DNA from: Epiperipatus broadwayi
Taxonomy: Eukaryota > Onychophora > Udeonychophora > Euonychophora > Peripatidae
Reading direction: 5' to 3'
Length of the DNA stretch: 64,000 bases
NCBI GenBank assembly: GCA_028023455.1
Contig: JAQFVV010012402.1
Coordinates: forward strand, 13,574,483 to 13,638,482
Shown here: positions 1-13,900 of the stretch, piece by piece
How the letters are laid out: each line of letters opens with the position of its first letter
How positions within the stretch are numbered: the stretch's first letter is position 1
The notes under the pieces: model-generated
The model's database searches: none
What the model was told of the DNA's origin: nothing
What the model saw: the letters and a program-made list of their open reading frames with translations, nothing else
Made by a program: the position numbers and the translations under genes

Positions 1-1048
1 CTTCACACCTTGATCAAAGTCCGGTTAGGCAAAAATCAGAGACAGGAAGTGGAAAACGAGTGAAGCTTCTAGAACAAATGGAGGGGGCTATAAAAGAAAA
101 GAACCCATAATGCTCTCTCTCTTGTCCCTGCAGAAATGACGATCAACAGTGCAGCAAAATTAATTTTATAATTTGTTAAATTTTAATGGCAAAAGAAATG
201 GAAATATCGGGGTAAAAGTCTAACGTATCGGGCTCAAACCCCATCTACAACACTCTGTATGCTGCTATATTTAACAAGAAAAGCCTCTTTGGATTTGAAG
301 TAATTGCCAAGATCAGAACTATAAGATTTTCAAAATGGATACCCCAACTAGAATAAAGGAAGAAAAACCTCAAGACGGATCATATGTTCACCTGTGCTGA
401 TCTGAACTATAAAATCTTTATTCCACAAACTCTCTGGGGATGTGCAGGTAATATAAACTTTACATAGTGAATTATTGTGTAAAAATGAATAAAATAAAAT
501 GGAAAGAAATCAGTTGCTGATCCTATAGATTTACGTAGAAAAACTCCATAAGAAAATTTTATAAAGAAACTGTTTTTGTTTAAAGTGCGTAAACCTATTA
601 TAGCAATTATTGATTGAGGCAATATTTGAATGCAATGAATTGTCGCCAACTAAGTTTAAAAAAAAATAAAAGAATATTGGGAGATCCCTTTCCATCTACC
701 TGCAACTTTTAAACCATTTGTAAATTATAAATGTATTTGAAAATGTGTGAGTATATGTGTATATAAATCGAAATGTCAGAGCTATAGTTTTCTATGTTAA
801 CGGGTTAAAGGTTAAATTATTCTTTTTATGTTTGATTATTGATACTTTGGATGTTTAGCGTAACTTTTAATAAATATTAGTGATAACAAAATCATGTGTA
901 GAAATTTGTTGCTGGATTTTTTTTTTTTATTCTTTTATTGTATAAAAAAATGGAAAATGCTTGTTCCCATTTATATCTACTCCCGGCCATAACGCCACCC
1001 ACCCTGAGCTAGCTAAAGGTTAAACCTCTCACATTTTTATTAATAAAT
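1..1048. other. AT-rich flank, no gene seen
   Basis: No coding frame with recognisable similarity. The first 330 bases are less AT-rich than what follows. The stretch 225-242 reads like a weak tRNA B-box (gggctcaaacccc), but no A-box or cloverleaf accompanies it, so I do not call a SINE or tRNA. Confidence 0.4.
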
Positions 1049-1839
1049 CCCTTTCAGCTTTTTGAGCGCTGCGAGTGCGCGCCTCAGGCGGTTTTCAGAT
1101 GTTGTTTTGTTTTCTTTCTTACGACGTAAAAGGTATAAGTGTGACGTTGCTGAAAATACGATCTTTTCAAAGCTTAGTCATATGGCTTTCAGAAAATGTT
1201 TATTTTAAAAAAATAAGTTAAAATTTAAATTTTTGGCAGCAGTTTTAATCGACCACAGCATTTAATTCTTCTGTCTTTTTTAATAATTTTTGTACTTATC
1301 ACGAAGCGATAAAAGACAAAAATAATTTATGGGGCTGCAAATGACATTTCTCCGGTATTATTACAAAGATGGCTGAAAGTAGAGATTGAACGTAATGCTG
1401 TAAGTAACATTTTTAATTTTTTTTAAAAATTTTTTTAATAAAAATATATTTTTATTTAAATTATCATTTTTATTAATTATTTTTAGTTTGTAATTTGTGT
1501 GTGTTAGTTATTTATGCTCATATACAATTAATATCTAACGTAATTTTTAACGTTCAACACTATTATAAAAATGTTTTTCAAAAAGTATAATTTATTACGA
1601 AAATCATTAATTATGTTTATATATGGTTTATAAGTAATTTGTTATAATTCCGATTCTTGTTTACGTTTTTCAAGTCTATAGCTAACAAATGATCTGTATG
1701 CAAATAAATTATATATATGTGGTTCATGCTTTGGTTTTGCTATATGTTTCATAACATTATTTTCAAGTCAATAGCTAACAAATACACTATATGCAGATAA
1801 ATTATATCTATGTGGTACAATAAATATAACAAAATAGCA

Positions 1840-1950
1840 TCACTTCTGTGCATAAAGAATATAAACATCACTTGTGTGCATAAAGAATATAAACATCACT
1901 GGTGTCCATGAAGAATATAAACATCACTGATGTACACAAAAAAATATAAA
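1840..1950. repeat. 28-bp tandem repeat, four units
   Basis: Units of the type 'ataaagaatataaacatcact' followed by '(t/g)gtgtgc' occur four times with slight divergence. Copy 2 of the element has the same array with three units (about 39120-39200). The difference in copy number between two otherwise similar elements points to slippage after dispersal. Confidence 0.75.
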
Positions 1951-2122
1951 ATGAAGAGATGAAACTCATTTTATCATGATATAGACAGTAGCCTACAATT
2001 TCTAGTTTTAGATGGATAAGAAGCCAATTGCTATGATGATTTCTTTTGTATATTTTATTAGGATGAATCTTTTTCTTTATAGACGTCTTTGACATTTAGA
2101 ACATTTGGGGTACAAGATAAAA

Positions 2123-2178
2123 ATGAAGAAGTCACATCCGACCTCTTTTGGAAATTGTGAAGCTGTGGATTATCTCAG
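2123..2178 (+). other. exon-like segment inside the repeat, ending at a consensus splice donor
   Basis: ATG at 2123 opens a 19-codon frame (MKKSHPTSFG...) whose last codons read CTC AGG TAA. The same bases form the donor CAG|GTAAG. The second copy (39401 onward) keeps the length, the frame (MKNSYANTFG...) and the donor, although about half the residues differ. It may be a small exon of the element or of a gene it once captured. The in-frame TAA also allows a simple micro-ORF. No homologue recognised. Confidence 0.3.
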
Positions 2179-2504
2179 GTAAGACATGTTATACATGTTT
2201 AGAAAGATAATTGTGTGAGAAATATAAAGAAATTATCACTGAAGATGTATTTTCAATTTTAGTTAATGTTACTTTTCAAATTATGAACAAACAATAAAAT
2301 AATAAGTATTTCGGATGTGAAAATTTCTTTTTTTCATTATTTTTTATATAGTTATCACTATTTATTTTATGTTTATTGTTTTCCTTAAAATTTATAGTTT
2401 CTAGCAATGTAATTGTTTTTGCTCTAACATAATTAAAACTGAAGTTATTGTGTGTCAGGCCAGTATTTTAAAAAGTTGAATATGGCGGCTTGAAGCTGAA
2501 AGGG

Positions 2505-5500
2505 TTTTAAAGACCGTGGCTGTTTATTAGTAGTCTCTCCCCTCGTGTAATTCTTATTTAACATAAGATTGGCCTTGGAATCCTCGTGATGTCCATAAAT
2601 ACGCGTTGGGAAACTGCTACATTAATTTGATAAATAAAACAATAATACGTTTGCCTCGCAAAATGATATACATAGGTGCGTACGTATACGTACAAATATA
2701 AGTATATACAAGTCTTAAAAGGAAAAGGGGGGTTTTGTTACAATATATTTAAAAGCTTTAAAACATCATTAGGCTTAATTTGCGACTAATTATTCTTCAT
2801 TATTGAGAATCTCACATCAAATCAGACTACCATTACGAAATATATACTTCCTCTAATCCTTAAATCCTCAAAGCTACCCCCCTCCCTCCCCGCTTTATAC
2901 TCCACACTGCTTTTCAACATATCTTGTATAACTAATTACTTCAACACTTTACAATTATCTTAAAAAATTAGTCAGCAGACTAACTAATTAACCATATATA
3001 TGAATGTGTGTGAATACACAAAGCAAATTTCCCACATGTACAGTTTACTATATTTGCACTTTCAAAATATAATTTAACAATAATAATTTTAAAAAATATT
3101 TGAGAATAAATCATTCCATGGTTCAATCTTTATTTAATTTGCTGTTAGAAGAAAAATCTTATTCATTATATATTTTTGAGTACATGAGTGGGATGAAAAA
3201 AAAAATGAATTAATAAAAATGAGACTTTTTATACATCATTTTAATTACAATTTCATGAAATTTATAAAAAACTTTAAAAATACATAAATTTTCTCCCTTT
3301 ATTTTATGATAAAAACTATATTTTCTCAATGTTATTATTTTTCATGGTATATTTACTTTGTGGCATTATATATTTTATCTTTGCATCATATAAATTGAAT
3401 TGTGAAAATTATAATTTGAACTAAAAATTGCTAACAAAAAAAAAAAAAAGATTGAAATCAGAATGACTAAAAAGATAATTTTAGTAAATCACCATTAAGA
3501 ATGCAGTCATTATTATATAATCAAACATTTCCCTTAATATTTGTTTTCAATTTATCAATAGCTTATTGTTTATATATATATTGTACCATCTTGGTTAATT
3601 TATGAATATTAAAAAAAAAATATCTAAACTTTATAGGTTAATTTATTTTATCATTGTTAATTTATTATATCTGATCTTAAGTTATTATAAAAAATATAGA
3701 TAGACAAAATAATAATTTGTGACTTGTTTTATTTTATCTTTTAAAAGAAAGTTCGCGCAGTTCATTTTCCTTTTATCTTTTAAAACAAAATAATATGCAA
3801 TAAAGCTTAGCATCTTATTTTAAAAGTCGCCGATAAAGTTAAAACTTCATAATAGAGCTATTTAAATTTAAGACATTTTTTAAGAGTTAAAATAACATTA
3901 TCTATATGATTTAATAATTTTAATAAATAAATGACACCACATGTGTGTGAGAATATATATGCATATATTAGTTTAAATTCACAAGTATTTTAAATATATT
4001 TACTTTCAAGAATATAGCATTTATAAATGTTTTAAGACTGAAAATGGTGTATTTGTATGATTTTTAAAATTATTGTTATATTATTTTAAAACGTTTGTTT
4101 TAAAATTAAAAAATTTCAAAGACATTTTGTGTAAGATGCCGACCTGTGTTTAATTGACCTCAATAATTACTCAATAAAACTAAAAGAATAAACTTGAGTG
4201 TATCAATAGTAACCACGTCTAATATGACTTCCTAACTAAGCCCATGATTCCAAGTTGAATCTCTTCTCTTACTTGTTTTCTACATAGAATGTATCTTTAA
4301 TAGTTCAATCAATATAATGCATTAAGCATAAAAAAATTTTCTTTTTAAAACAAATGATATTATATACTTAGAAATGTATATTAAGGATAACATTATGGAT
4401 AACTAGATAAAAAAGTTTGACATTTATTCCTGGGGCAAATGTAGATTTTGAGGCTTTGAAGCAACAACAAGTGTTCTAAGAAACTTTACATAAAAATTTT
4501 AAACTGCATGCTTAAATTCAATGTTGATATACATATACATGTGCCTGATGAATATATATGTGAATGCCAAAGGATAAAATTAACAAATTGCCAAGGATTT
4601 AAAGATAATAACTATTTGCTAGTGGAATGATAAAATTATAAGATACAAATAAAATGCTGAATGTAAACACATGTGCTTATCTACATATGATACCTATGGA
4701 TTAGTGACATACTGGAGAATAAAGTGACAACTATTTCAAATGAAAAATTTAATAACTGAAATATTAAATAAAATCAACCGGAAAAATTAATACTTGGCTG
4801 TATTTGTGCTTTATATATATGTCGATGAAACCAGAATTATAAAAATACATATAATTTCTAATATGAGAATAATCATCAAAAGATTAATATGCCCCAAACC
4901 TTACTGGAAATTACTAATTGTTAATTCAATCAAACTTCAAAATGGAATATACTTCAAATATTGCACTCCTTGTCGTGGTTATTGCATTCTAAATATTGGA
5001 ATCTCTTAATGGATTATATATACTTTTTTAGAACATGATACAAATCTAAAAAGCAGAACTTTTGGATAATGAACACTAGTCATTGTTTTCAGGTCATTTG
5101 GTTTTATTTATGATTTAATATTACTATTAGATTTAAAAGGGTCATTTTAGCATGTGTGTATGTATGAGTATATATATATATTCAAGTGGATACTTAATCA
5201 AAGAAAAATAAGTCTCTTAAATTTTATAATTAGTTATTAAAATAGATTTTTGCCTAATAATTTGTTTAGGTTTATTCAGTATCTTTATGGTGGATAGACT
5301 CTAACAAGTTAGGACTTATTTTATAAATTTTATATTATTTAATCAAAATGGTGCTGTTATCACACTAAAACTATAAAATATAAACAGTCCCAGGCTGTTG
5401 ATTTTAATCATTTTGATGTGTTTTTTGTAATGCGAAAATATAAAATATCAAAATCGTGTTTTTTAAATATTTTTTTTTAGTAACATATACAAATTAAATG

Positions 5501-7559
5501 ATAACAATAAATGTAAAATAAAATCAACAATATTACAATTTAATTCGAGTTTTTTTTTTTTGCTTTATTAGAAAAAACAATTTTCAATCTGATTTTTTTT
5601 TTGGGAGGGTTACACCTTTTTTGTTGTTTAAAAACTCATAATCGAAATAAAAAGTAAAAGTTCTTAGTCTTCGTTTTACATTATAATTTTTACAGAAAAA
5701 CAGATATTATTATTGTGTTACTGCTATTTTTTACTTCAAATAGAATGACAACAAAAAGTAAAAGTTGTTAGGGTTCTGTTGTTTGTAAATCACAGAATCG
5801 AACAAGATGTGCGATTTCCTGCGCCATATTGTTGGTCTCGTGGAATGTTACGAACAGTATGTTACTTGATGCGTTACCTAATTCCAACTGGCTTTACATA
5901 TCTATCTGGACAAGATTTTGCCACTTAAAACTTCAATACAGAATGGTGTAAAGAGTCAGATAATTATTAATTAAGAAAATCGGAATATTTCAATAATTTA
6001 AAAAAAAAAAAAATTCAATAAAAACCACATTTCCATCAAATTCAAACACACACACTCTCACACCAAGCCGTAATAATTGTATGAAGTGTGCGAATTTGCC
6101 AAATTTATTTGCTGCGATGCGACATACATGCTGGACTGCGACGCAACATAGCGGCCTGCAATCTGTAACACAACAATAAAAGTTGTATTATAGAAAACGC
6201 GGGCTCGAACGTGTCGGCCGCGGAAATGGCATTTTTATGTGCTTTAGCACGTAAATTGGCGCCATCGAGCGGCGTCTTTGTCCATCATACTACAACCTAA
6301 ATAAGTATTTTCCTTTGATTTTTGGAATGAGTATCTTGTCTAGCATCACTTGACAGCTCAAACATACATAACATCATATAGTATTTTAATTCCTATCAAT
6401 ATATTCACAATTTTCTTTTTATTGTCTGCTTGTTAATAAATAATCATTATCATCCATTTACTTCAAATTCTGAGTTTTATTTATATTAGTAACGATAAGG
6501 TATAACAATCATAATTTATATTTTAAAAGTAAACATGCAACGCAAGATCTGACTAGCGAGTAGTATAATAATTATTAAAAGTTAATATTTTCATGAATGC
6601 TGATTGATGTCAGTTATTAATAAATTTTGCAATTTCTATTGAGCTCAGTATTTTTCACATTTTTAAATATAACATAAATTCAACACACAGCAGCCTAAGG
6701 GCTATTTAAAAATAAATACCAACGCAAACTTAATAATAAATTTTGTATATTACACCAACATGGATTTTAGATTATCTTATTTATAAAGTCTGCTAAAACT
6801 TCATTCATTTGTTCTATTTATCAATTAATTATTAACTGATATAGCACTACCTATTTAACTGGTACCTGTATTCATTATATGTTTATATTATATAGTTAGT
6901 AGTATTTTAAGTTCTTACTTTATAATTTATAGAACATTAATAAGAACTAGCATTCTTTAATTTTTTTTTTTTAATTTTATTATTGATTGTATCGGTATAA
7001 ATTAGGGATTTGAGGCCACGGCATATAAACAGTCTTTATTTTGTTTGTCTCAATGCTTTTTATTATCATTATAAGGGCTCTATCTCTTGAACATTTTACA
7101 GTTATAATTTTGATGTTTCTATTCGTAGAGTATACCAAAGGGTTTCTCTTATATCTTATACAATTTTCATTCCACGACAGATGGGTACCTCAATTTAAGT
7201 ACATAACAATGTTTTTCCCATTGCTCTCATTTTATATCATTACAATATATATAAAACTAACTCATTTTATACCATTACAATATATATAAAACTAATTCTA
7301 TCACACATAAATTATAATCTGAATCTATATCAGATCTGGAAATTGCACGTATGCATTCTTTTTAACCAAATATATTTTATTCTAACTAAAATCTATTTTT
7401 ATCAATTAAATCTTTCTATGATCCTAAACAGTTAGCATGTGCAGTGATAATAATAAATTAAACCAAAATATCCTGGATTGAAGATAAACATGACACTTAT
7501 ATTTAAATATCATCTAATCTTCTCGAACAACTAACAATTCAATTATAAGTCGCTAATGA
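2505..7559. other. AT-rich interval, no gene seen
   Basis: Long A/T runs and short open frames with no recognisable protein similarity. The only compositional exception is about 5800-6300 (listed separately). The next PRPF39 exon downstream of 8553 should lie on the minus strand, but nothing here encodes the expected continuation, so it is probably outside the window. Confidence 0.4.
5800..6300. other. GC-enriched, CpG-containing island in AT-rich sequence
   Basis: Contains motifs such as gcgccatattgttgg, gctgcgatgcgac, cgtgtcggccgcgg and ggcgccatcgagcggcg, far from the local composition. There is no convincing open frame. It could be a promoter or other regulatory region, or the remains of a young non-autonomous element; similar 'ggcgcca' and 'tatggcg' motifs recur in the repeats at 1.0, 45.4 and 58.4 kb, which favours a repeat origin. 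Confidence 0.35.
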
Positions 7560-8010
7560 TTTTTTTTATATTCAATATTTTCATATCTTTTTCTTCACCA
7601 AAAATAATTTATCTTTCATTTCAATCATTGTTACTTTTTATCTCTAATTCAAAATTCACTAGTTTATTACCATCTGTCCCTCACCATTCCTTTCTCCCAC
7701 ATTTTTCATTTTATTGAAAGATTACCTTTCCATCTTTATCATGTTTATGTTGATCAGTTGGTATATATTCCTAAATAATTCACTAATTCTACTAGCAATC
7801 TAATATTTGTAGGAGTTTCTTATAAAACTATCTTTTATTTTTATAACTAAAATATCACATTATCAAGTTTACAATTGCCTCCATAATGAAATATTTTTAT
7901 ATGTTCGTACAACATTTATTCTTTTCATCTTTGACAATTTATCATCTCCACTGGCTTGTTCATAGACCCAACATTTTATGTACATATTTGTATAAATATA
8001 TCTCCAGAGG
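7560..8010 (-). pseudogene. decayed non-LTR (RTE-type) retrotransposon, endonuclease domain fragment
   Basis: On the minus strand, conceptual translation near 7970-8000 gives IQICT-NVGSMNKPVEMIN, resembling the start of an AP-type endonuclease ('igTwNVgSm..k..e.vd'). Near 7680 the frame reads ERNGEGQMVIN, resembling the later 'N.eGq.lv.F' block. The order and spacing fit the endonuclease of RTE-class elements, but stops and frame changes are frequent. No reverse transcriptase follows. Inactive remnant; the assignment rests on remembered family motifs. Confidence 0.4.
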
Positions 8011-8552
8011 CTTGATAATGATGTGCTAAATTCTAGCTATATGTCTTTCTGTTGGACTAGTTTTTCCTTTTCCCAATGCATTCACACAATTCCAACTTTA
8101 CAAAAAAATATAATGACATCTACTTTTTCCTTATATTTTTTATCTAAACTACTTAAATTTAATTATTATTAAATTTACAAAAACCAATAGGGCATTGCCT
8201 AATAATAAAGTGCTTAAAAAAAAAAAAAAAAATCATATTTTAAAACATAAAACATTTAACAAATTAAAAAAAAGAAACTTTATAACAGTCTGTATATATT
8301 TTTAAATGGATAATATAATATTGTATTTAATTGTAATAAGTTATTTATTTGAGAAATGTGAACAAACTACCACTAATAAAGTGTTGTTTTTTTAATCTTT
8401 AATACACTATTGTCTACCTGCCTTCAAGCAGAAAACTTAACATACATTAATCTTATTCTAATGCTGAAAGATATTAAGCCATGTGGCAAAAGCATACATT
8501 CCTGTTCTAAAATTAATATTACAAAGAAAACTTTCATTAATTAAAACAATAC

Positions 8553-8717
8553 CTTTGTCCAGAAATCTTCATATAAGGCACAAGCAATTAAACATCGTTC
8601 AAATAAAATAACAACTCGTTCATGGTAACCATTTTCAATTTCAAAATCAAGATACTCTCTCCAATTTTTCAACTGGGTTCTTTCAAGTGGTTTGACATGA
8701 AAATATGGCCTTTTAAT
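8553..8717 (-). CDS. PRPF39: PRPF39 homologue, exon 6 of those visible (55 codons)
   Basis: Reads [19 protein letters not shown] followed by [19 protein letters not shown] and [17 protein letters not shown]. This is the conserved HAT-repeat core of Prp39/PRPF39, a U1 snRNP-associated factor that helps 5' splice-site recognition in the nucleus. W and Y/F residues at helix positions are kept. The acceptor is ..TTTAAAG|ATT and the donor AAAG|GTATTG, both phase 0. It lies 11.9 kb downstream of the previous exon. The continuation ('YAKYME..' in homologues) is not found between 1 and 8552, so the gene probably runs off the left edge. Confidence 0.93.
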
Positions 8718-9801
8718 CTTTAAAAAAAATATATATATTTTTATTAGTAAATTGCTTTCAATATTAATAACTTTTATTTAACAATTATTTATTATTATAA
8801 TGCTTTTTTTATGTAACTGACTGAAATTGCATATTTTTATTTCAATAATCCAAAAGAAAAACTTTTTTTTTTCTTTCAACAAATGAAATTAGCTTCTATC
8901 ATCATTCATATTGATTCATCATTTTTAAAAATCACTATATATATATATATATTTCTCCTTGAGCTTGGACATCCATGATATTGCAAAGCTATAAAAATTG
9001 AATGAAGATCCCTCCCATATGCAAATATATTAACATTTTCTGATTACATCGTTTATGAATATATAAATCTTTATCGTAAAATCAATGATATTCCTAATGC
9101 GATTGAATTTAAAAAGTAAATATAACATCAAATAAATTCAATCCATTAAGAATACTATGGTTGAATATATTTTGTATTTAATAAACACAACTTTAAATGC
9201 CTAATTATACAAAAAACAATTACAAATTTTAAAAAAAGTTAAGGTAATAATATTCAGTAAAGTAAGAAGTTAAAAGTCATTTTATTTACATTAAGATTTA
9301 ACAAAAGTTTAAATTAAATAAAATCAAACATCACAACTACATTACCAGGATAATATTTAAATTACGTAACTTAAAATATATATACACAAATGTATTCTAT
9401 GAGAGTGCTAACAAAACATTTAAACCCAAATCACATCAAAAATATATACTAATTAAAGATCTAAATGAAAATAAAATTTAACAATGGGTTGAAAAGATAG
9501 ATGGATTCATTCTATCTTTTCTCAAAGACGTTATCTTGTGTTTGAAAAAGTGGGAGTATTCATTTATATAGTGACAACGAAAAAGCGCATGTGCATTAGC
9601 TTATTGGTATTACAATTTATAAAAACATCGCGCTATATAAAATAAATGTCTTGTTTAATAAGTAATAATAAATTATTTTTTCATCACTAGAGAGGGAAGT
9701 TATCTTTTTAGTTTTATTTTCAAATAAATTCAAAACTATATGACATTACAACTTTTTTTTTTATAGTTATCAAAACTCTTTAAGTTTAAGAAACAAATGT
9801 A

Positions 9802-10912
9802 CACCTGGGTCTCGTTTTACGCGATAGATAGGTTCCTCAGAAAACATGTGCAAACAAAATCGCGCAAAAATAGACATAATTTACCTTGAAAAATGGGGGA
9901 TATGGACTGTGATTTTTCAAAAGTCGCGTAAAAGCAAAGCACCAACGTAAAATAACTTTAAAATTCGCGCAAAAAAAAAAAAAATAATAAGAAAATAAAA
10001 TATGACTAATAAAAAATTTCAAATTTGAAAAAAATTGATACAAGACAAACTTTTTTTAACTATAATATTTAATTTTATTCAAAATAATATATTTTTATGC
10101 ATAATTTACAGTACAGTAATTTACATTTTTTTAATAGACATTTTAATTATTATCGCTATTTGCCAATAAACAGGTTCGTTTGCAAACTGGTAAAAAATCA
10201 AATTCTTCACAAGAGGAAATACAACTAGCACCAACTTCACACTCATGTTGTGTTAATGGTTTTCTGGTGACAACGTAATTAGTAATTAATCTTTGAGACG
10301 ATGATATTATTAATTGTTTATGAAACTAACAACTAAAAATTAAATTCTTATTTTTGTCTTTAATTTTCAATTCCGTTTAAAAATCAAATTACGTTTCACA
10401 TCACATTAATTTCACGTCGCCGTAAGTAATTTTTAAATTGTTAATTACAATTAAAAATCAGATTTTAATTGTCAAATTTAAGTGTGCCCACTGCTATTAC
10501 TCACCTTTTAAAAAGAAACTTGCGGACACTAAATGATTAATAATTGATTACGTTCTTTTTAAAAAGCAAAAACAAAATGTGATTTAAAATGCAAAATTAA
10601 CACGCACAAAGTTTGAACAAATTTACATTATAATCTTGCAAAATTTAATGTGTGTATACATAAAATGTGGAAATCATGATTTTAATTTCATTATTGCATA
10701 CAATATTACTATTACAAAGCACTGAAAATATTGAAATTACTAAGATGAAAGTAGAATTCCAATAATGTGCTATTACTTTCAATATGACGTAAGTGCGCAA
10801 AATTTATTATTTAAAGTAATAGCACATTATCGGAGTTAGACTTCCAAAGAAACATGAATCGCATAACTTCAAAATCGCGTTAAATAAGTCCGCGTAAAAA
10901 GAGACCCAGGTG
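9802..10912. mobile_element. pogo/mariner-like non-autonomous element with TA target duplication
   Basis: The ends are CACCTGGGTCTCGTTTTACGCG and, inverted, CACCTGGGTCTCTTTTTACGCG, flanked by TA on both sides (9800-9801 and 10913-10914). An inverted 5'-truncated-type copy lies at 54817-55435. On the minus strand about 10165-10270 is an open frame (VTRKPLTQHECEVGAS..., ending at a stop) that could be the C-terminal tail of a Tigger/pogo transposase, but no DDE core is present. TA duplication and TIR layout are typical of Tc1/mariner/pogo; the superfamily is inferred from this. Confidence 0.8.
10755..10845. repeat. internal hairpin of the pogo-like element
   Basis: The arms aatgtgctattacttt and aaagtaatagcacatt are perfectly complementary around a loop of about 40 bases that contains gacgtaagtgcgc. 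The element's second copy has the same hairpin at about 54950-55020 with changed arm sequence. Confidence 0.75.
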
Positions 10913-10914
10913 TA

Positions 10915-13900
10915 ATTTAAAATATCAACTTTTCAAATAAATAAATAAAAATAAATAAGACAGGATTCATCAATTTAAAAAAATTTGTTGTCTGCTTTCA
11001 TTTGGAAGATAATTGGCTCATTTTAAGAAATCTAGGGCACCATACATTATTCTTAATTTTCGAGTTGATGTTAGAATAATTTCTGTGAAAAAGATATTGC
11101 ACAGAAATAAAACTACAATGTAAAAAAAAAAAAAATTAATTAAAAAAAAAAAAAAAAAGTGAAAAAATTTGACTATAAATTCATTTACAATCTAGTAAAA
11201 ACCATTACCAGATATGCACAGTAATAATTTTGTATTGTTTGAAGAAACTGCATTTTTATTTTAGTCTTCAACTTCTTCCTAAAAAGTTACAATTATGAAA
11301 TATAATTTTAACTCAAATCTGAATTTTTAATTAAGTGCAAAAATAACTTTTAGCATCTTTTTAAACATTTTTTTTTTTTTGTATATGTGTTAACAAATGC
11401 AATGAGAAAAACGATAACCAGCATCATTGAGTGATACTTAAGTCTGAGATTAAAATAATGAAAAGGATAAAATATAGATATTAATATTTTAAGCTTATTT
11501 CAGTCTTGCCTGATAAAAGCTTTTTATTCTTGGAGATTGAGTTAAAAACATCCAATCATTCAAGTTCAAAAATAATTTTAAAATTTTATTCATTAATTAT
11601 TCTTTGTCCAAGTCTTTTATAAAAATTTCTTTATTAAATTATTACTCATACATATCAAACAAGAATTATTTATATAAGTATTTAAATCATTATGAAGAAC
11701 TAAAACATTTAGTCATGCCTTACTTCTAACACAATTGAATATCATAATAGAAATTAAGATAAATGAATCTAAAATAAAATGGAAGCTTAAGCATATTCTG
11801 TATTAAAACAAATAATAAAAAATATTTTATTTAAATTATCCACGAAACCTCAATTAAATAATTAATCTTTCATGCTGATTTAATGTTTGCATAATCATGT
11901 TATATATGTCAAAGCAAGTATAACATTTAAACATGTTTTATGGGTACACATTTTGGGACAGAGATCAATGATTAGAGAATGTTATAGAATTTATTAATAA
12001 AAATAAAATAGTATTATGCTGAGAAGTAATGAAATTAACACAGTCAATAATAATAAAAAATATTTACTTATATTAAAAAAACTATGCTATTTATGTAAAT
12101 TTGAGAAAGTTTATCAAATTAGGTCTTAATTCAAATGAGATATTATATTGAGTCAATGATGATCTTATAATAAATGTCAGTTTTGAGAATATATATATAA
12201 AATAGTATTTGAAATTATGTCCGATAATATTTGCAAAATAGTTTTGAAATTATAAATGTAATAGCTATGTATAGTTTGAAATGAGATAATTCTGAATTAT
12301 TTATTTAGTTTAAACTATTCATTTGAACAGGAATGCTCCTGTATTTAGATGATTGATGATATTTGAATATCTTATCATGGGTTTATTAGCTGTGTAACCA
12401 TACTAGTTAATTACTTGCATATTAAAATATAATAAAATATTATTACTGGTAAAAGATTTTAAGAGCTTTTCTTACTTGCCTAAAAAAAATTAAAGTTATT
12501 TAGTGAAATAATGTTTAATAAAGTTCAGTGCAATATATAACTATAAGTGACAAATGAGAATATATGTCATGCACATACATTTTTCATGTAACATTTTATG
12601 ATCTCTAAAGAGATGAATAGATTAATACAATGAGTAACTAAAGTAAAAACTAACTCTATTAATAGTAATGAAGAGATATTGTTAATGAGTAACCATTATT
12701 TAAAAGAGAAAGGATGCATCATAGAATGAGAAATGACACGTTATAAAATGTATTAGTCATAATTATACCTATATTATCCAATACAAACATGTTAATAAAT
12801 TGGGTTATTGCTTTAAATCGTTTTGAGTGTTTTATTAGATCAGAAGCAATACTGAGATGAAAATGAAACTATCAATACGAAGACCAAAAGCCAAATACTT
12901 TAGGGGTGATATGTTACAACCATTATTTATTTAGTCAAATGTCAGATTAACTTCAGTGCTGATTGATAGCCCAGACTACAAGATTTGTAATGAATGGCAC
13001 CCAACTTTAAAATGATGGGTGGTAAATCTGACTGATAAAGTATATACGTTGAAAAAAAACATATTCTGTTCATATTATTATTTGATCTATTTCTTTTACA
13101 AAGTAAAATTTAAAAATGTAACTAATATTATACTCATAATTTTAATGTTCTTTTATAATTAATAATAGTTTTACATGATTTAAAAACATATATTATAAAA
13201 TAATTTTACATTAATGAAAATTTTATTTCAATATAATTTTTTTAAATATATATTGTATAAAACGATGATAAACTATTAATAAATCAGATAGCCTTTTTTG
13301 TTTTCTTAAAAATTACAGAAAATCACTGACAAGATAATATAAAATGCAAGTGCATAGGAAGCAATATTTTTTTTAGACTTCCGGAAAGATATATATAAAA
13401 AAACACTCTGCACTATTGAAATGCTCTGGAAAAAAGTTAATCATTACATACATTGTTATTTGATTTGTTTACTTTAACTGATGTTTTAATACATTCATAA
13501 GCACACAGAAATTTAAATGAAGCAAAACTGTCTTTGAATAAATAATGAAAAATGATATGCATCATTGCACACAAATGTCATCTTTATATGATTTTTCTTT
13601 AATACACAATGGTGTTATTTTTTTTTTAAAAAAAAATCTTTTTACAGAAAAAAAAAAGCATTGAAATTCAAGTTATGAGGATTTTAGAATGAATTGATAG
13701 ATACTTTCAGGATAAGTACAATATTAATAATATTAATTTATGTTCAGTTTATTGAAATAAATTATCTCGATAAATTATTTCATATTTATGTCAGAAAGTA
13801 AATCTACTTTAAATTATAAAAATAAAATTAATAAGTAATTTTTTTTGTTTGTAAATGAGAGCAATTATATATATTTATACAGATACTATATGCACATATG

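Larger units (their letters stand above)
1049..2504. mobile_element. 1.46 kb dispersed repeat, copy 1, with short terminal inverted repeats
   Basis: The ends are ccctttcagctt (1049-1060) and aagctgaaaggg (2493-2504), which are reverse complements. The interior is shared in order with 38330-39780: the 'cacgaagcgataaa' block, the 'tttagtttgtagttggtgtgtgtt' block, a 28-bp tandem repeat, and an exon-like 19-codon frame ending in CTCAGGTAAG. No matching target duplication is visible at the flanks, and no transposase is encoded, so this is a non-autonomous element or a decayed remnant. That it is a repeat follows directly from the two copies; its superfamily is unknown. Confidence 0.7.

Noticed and set aside
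225-242. tRNA B-box-like string suggesting a SINE or tRNA
   Set aside because: No A-box at the right distance, no cloverleaf and no second copy in the window.
7041-7289. 82-codon hydrophobic open frame
   Set aside because: The leucine/isoleucine/phenylalanine content follows from base composition, and part of it is a two-unit local repeat; no homology.
9837-10043. 68-codon minus-strand frame inside the pogo-like element
   Set aside because: Rich in F and L from poly-A/T; not similar to a transposase.
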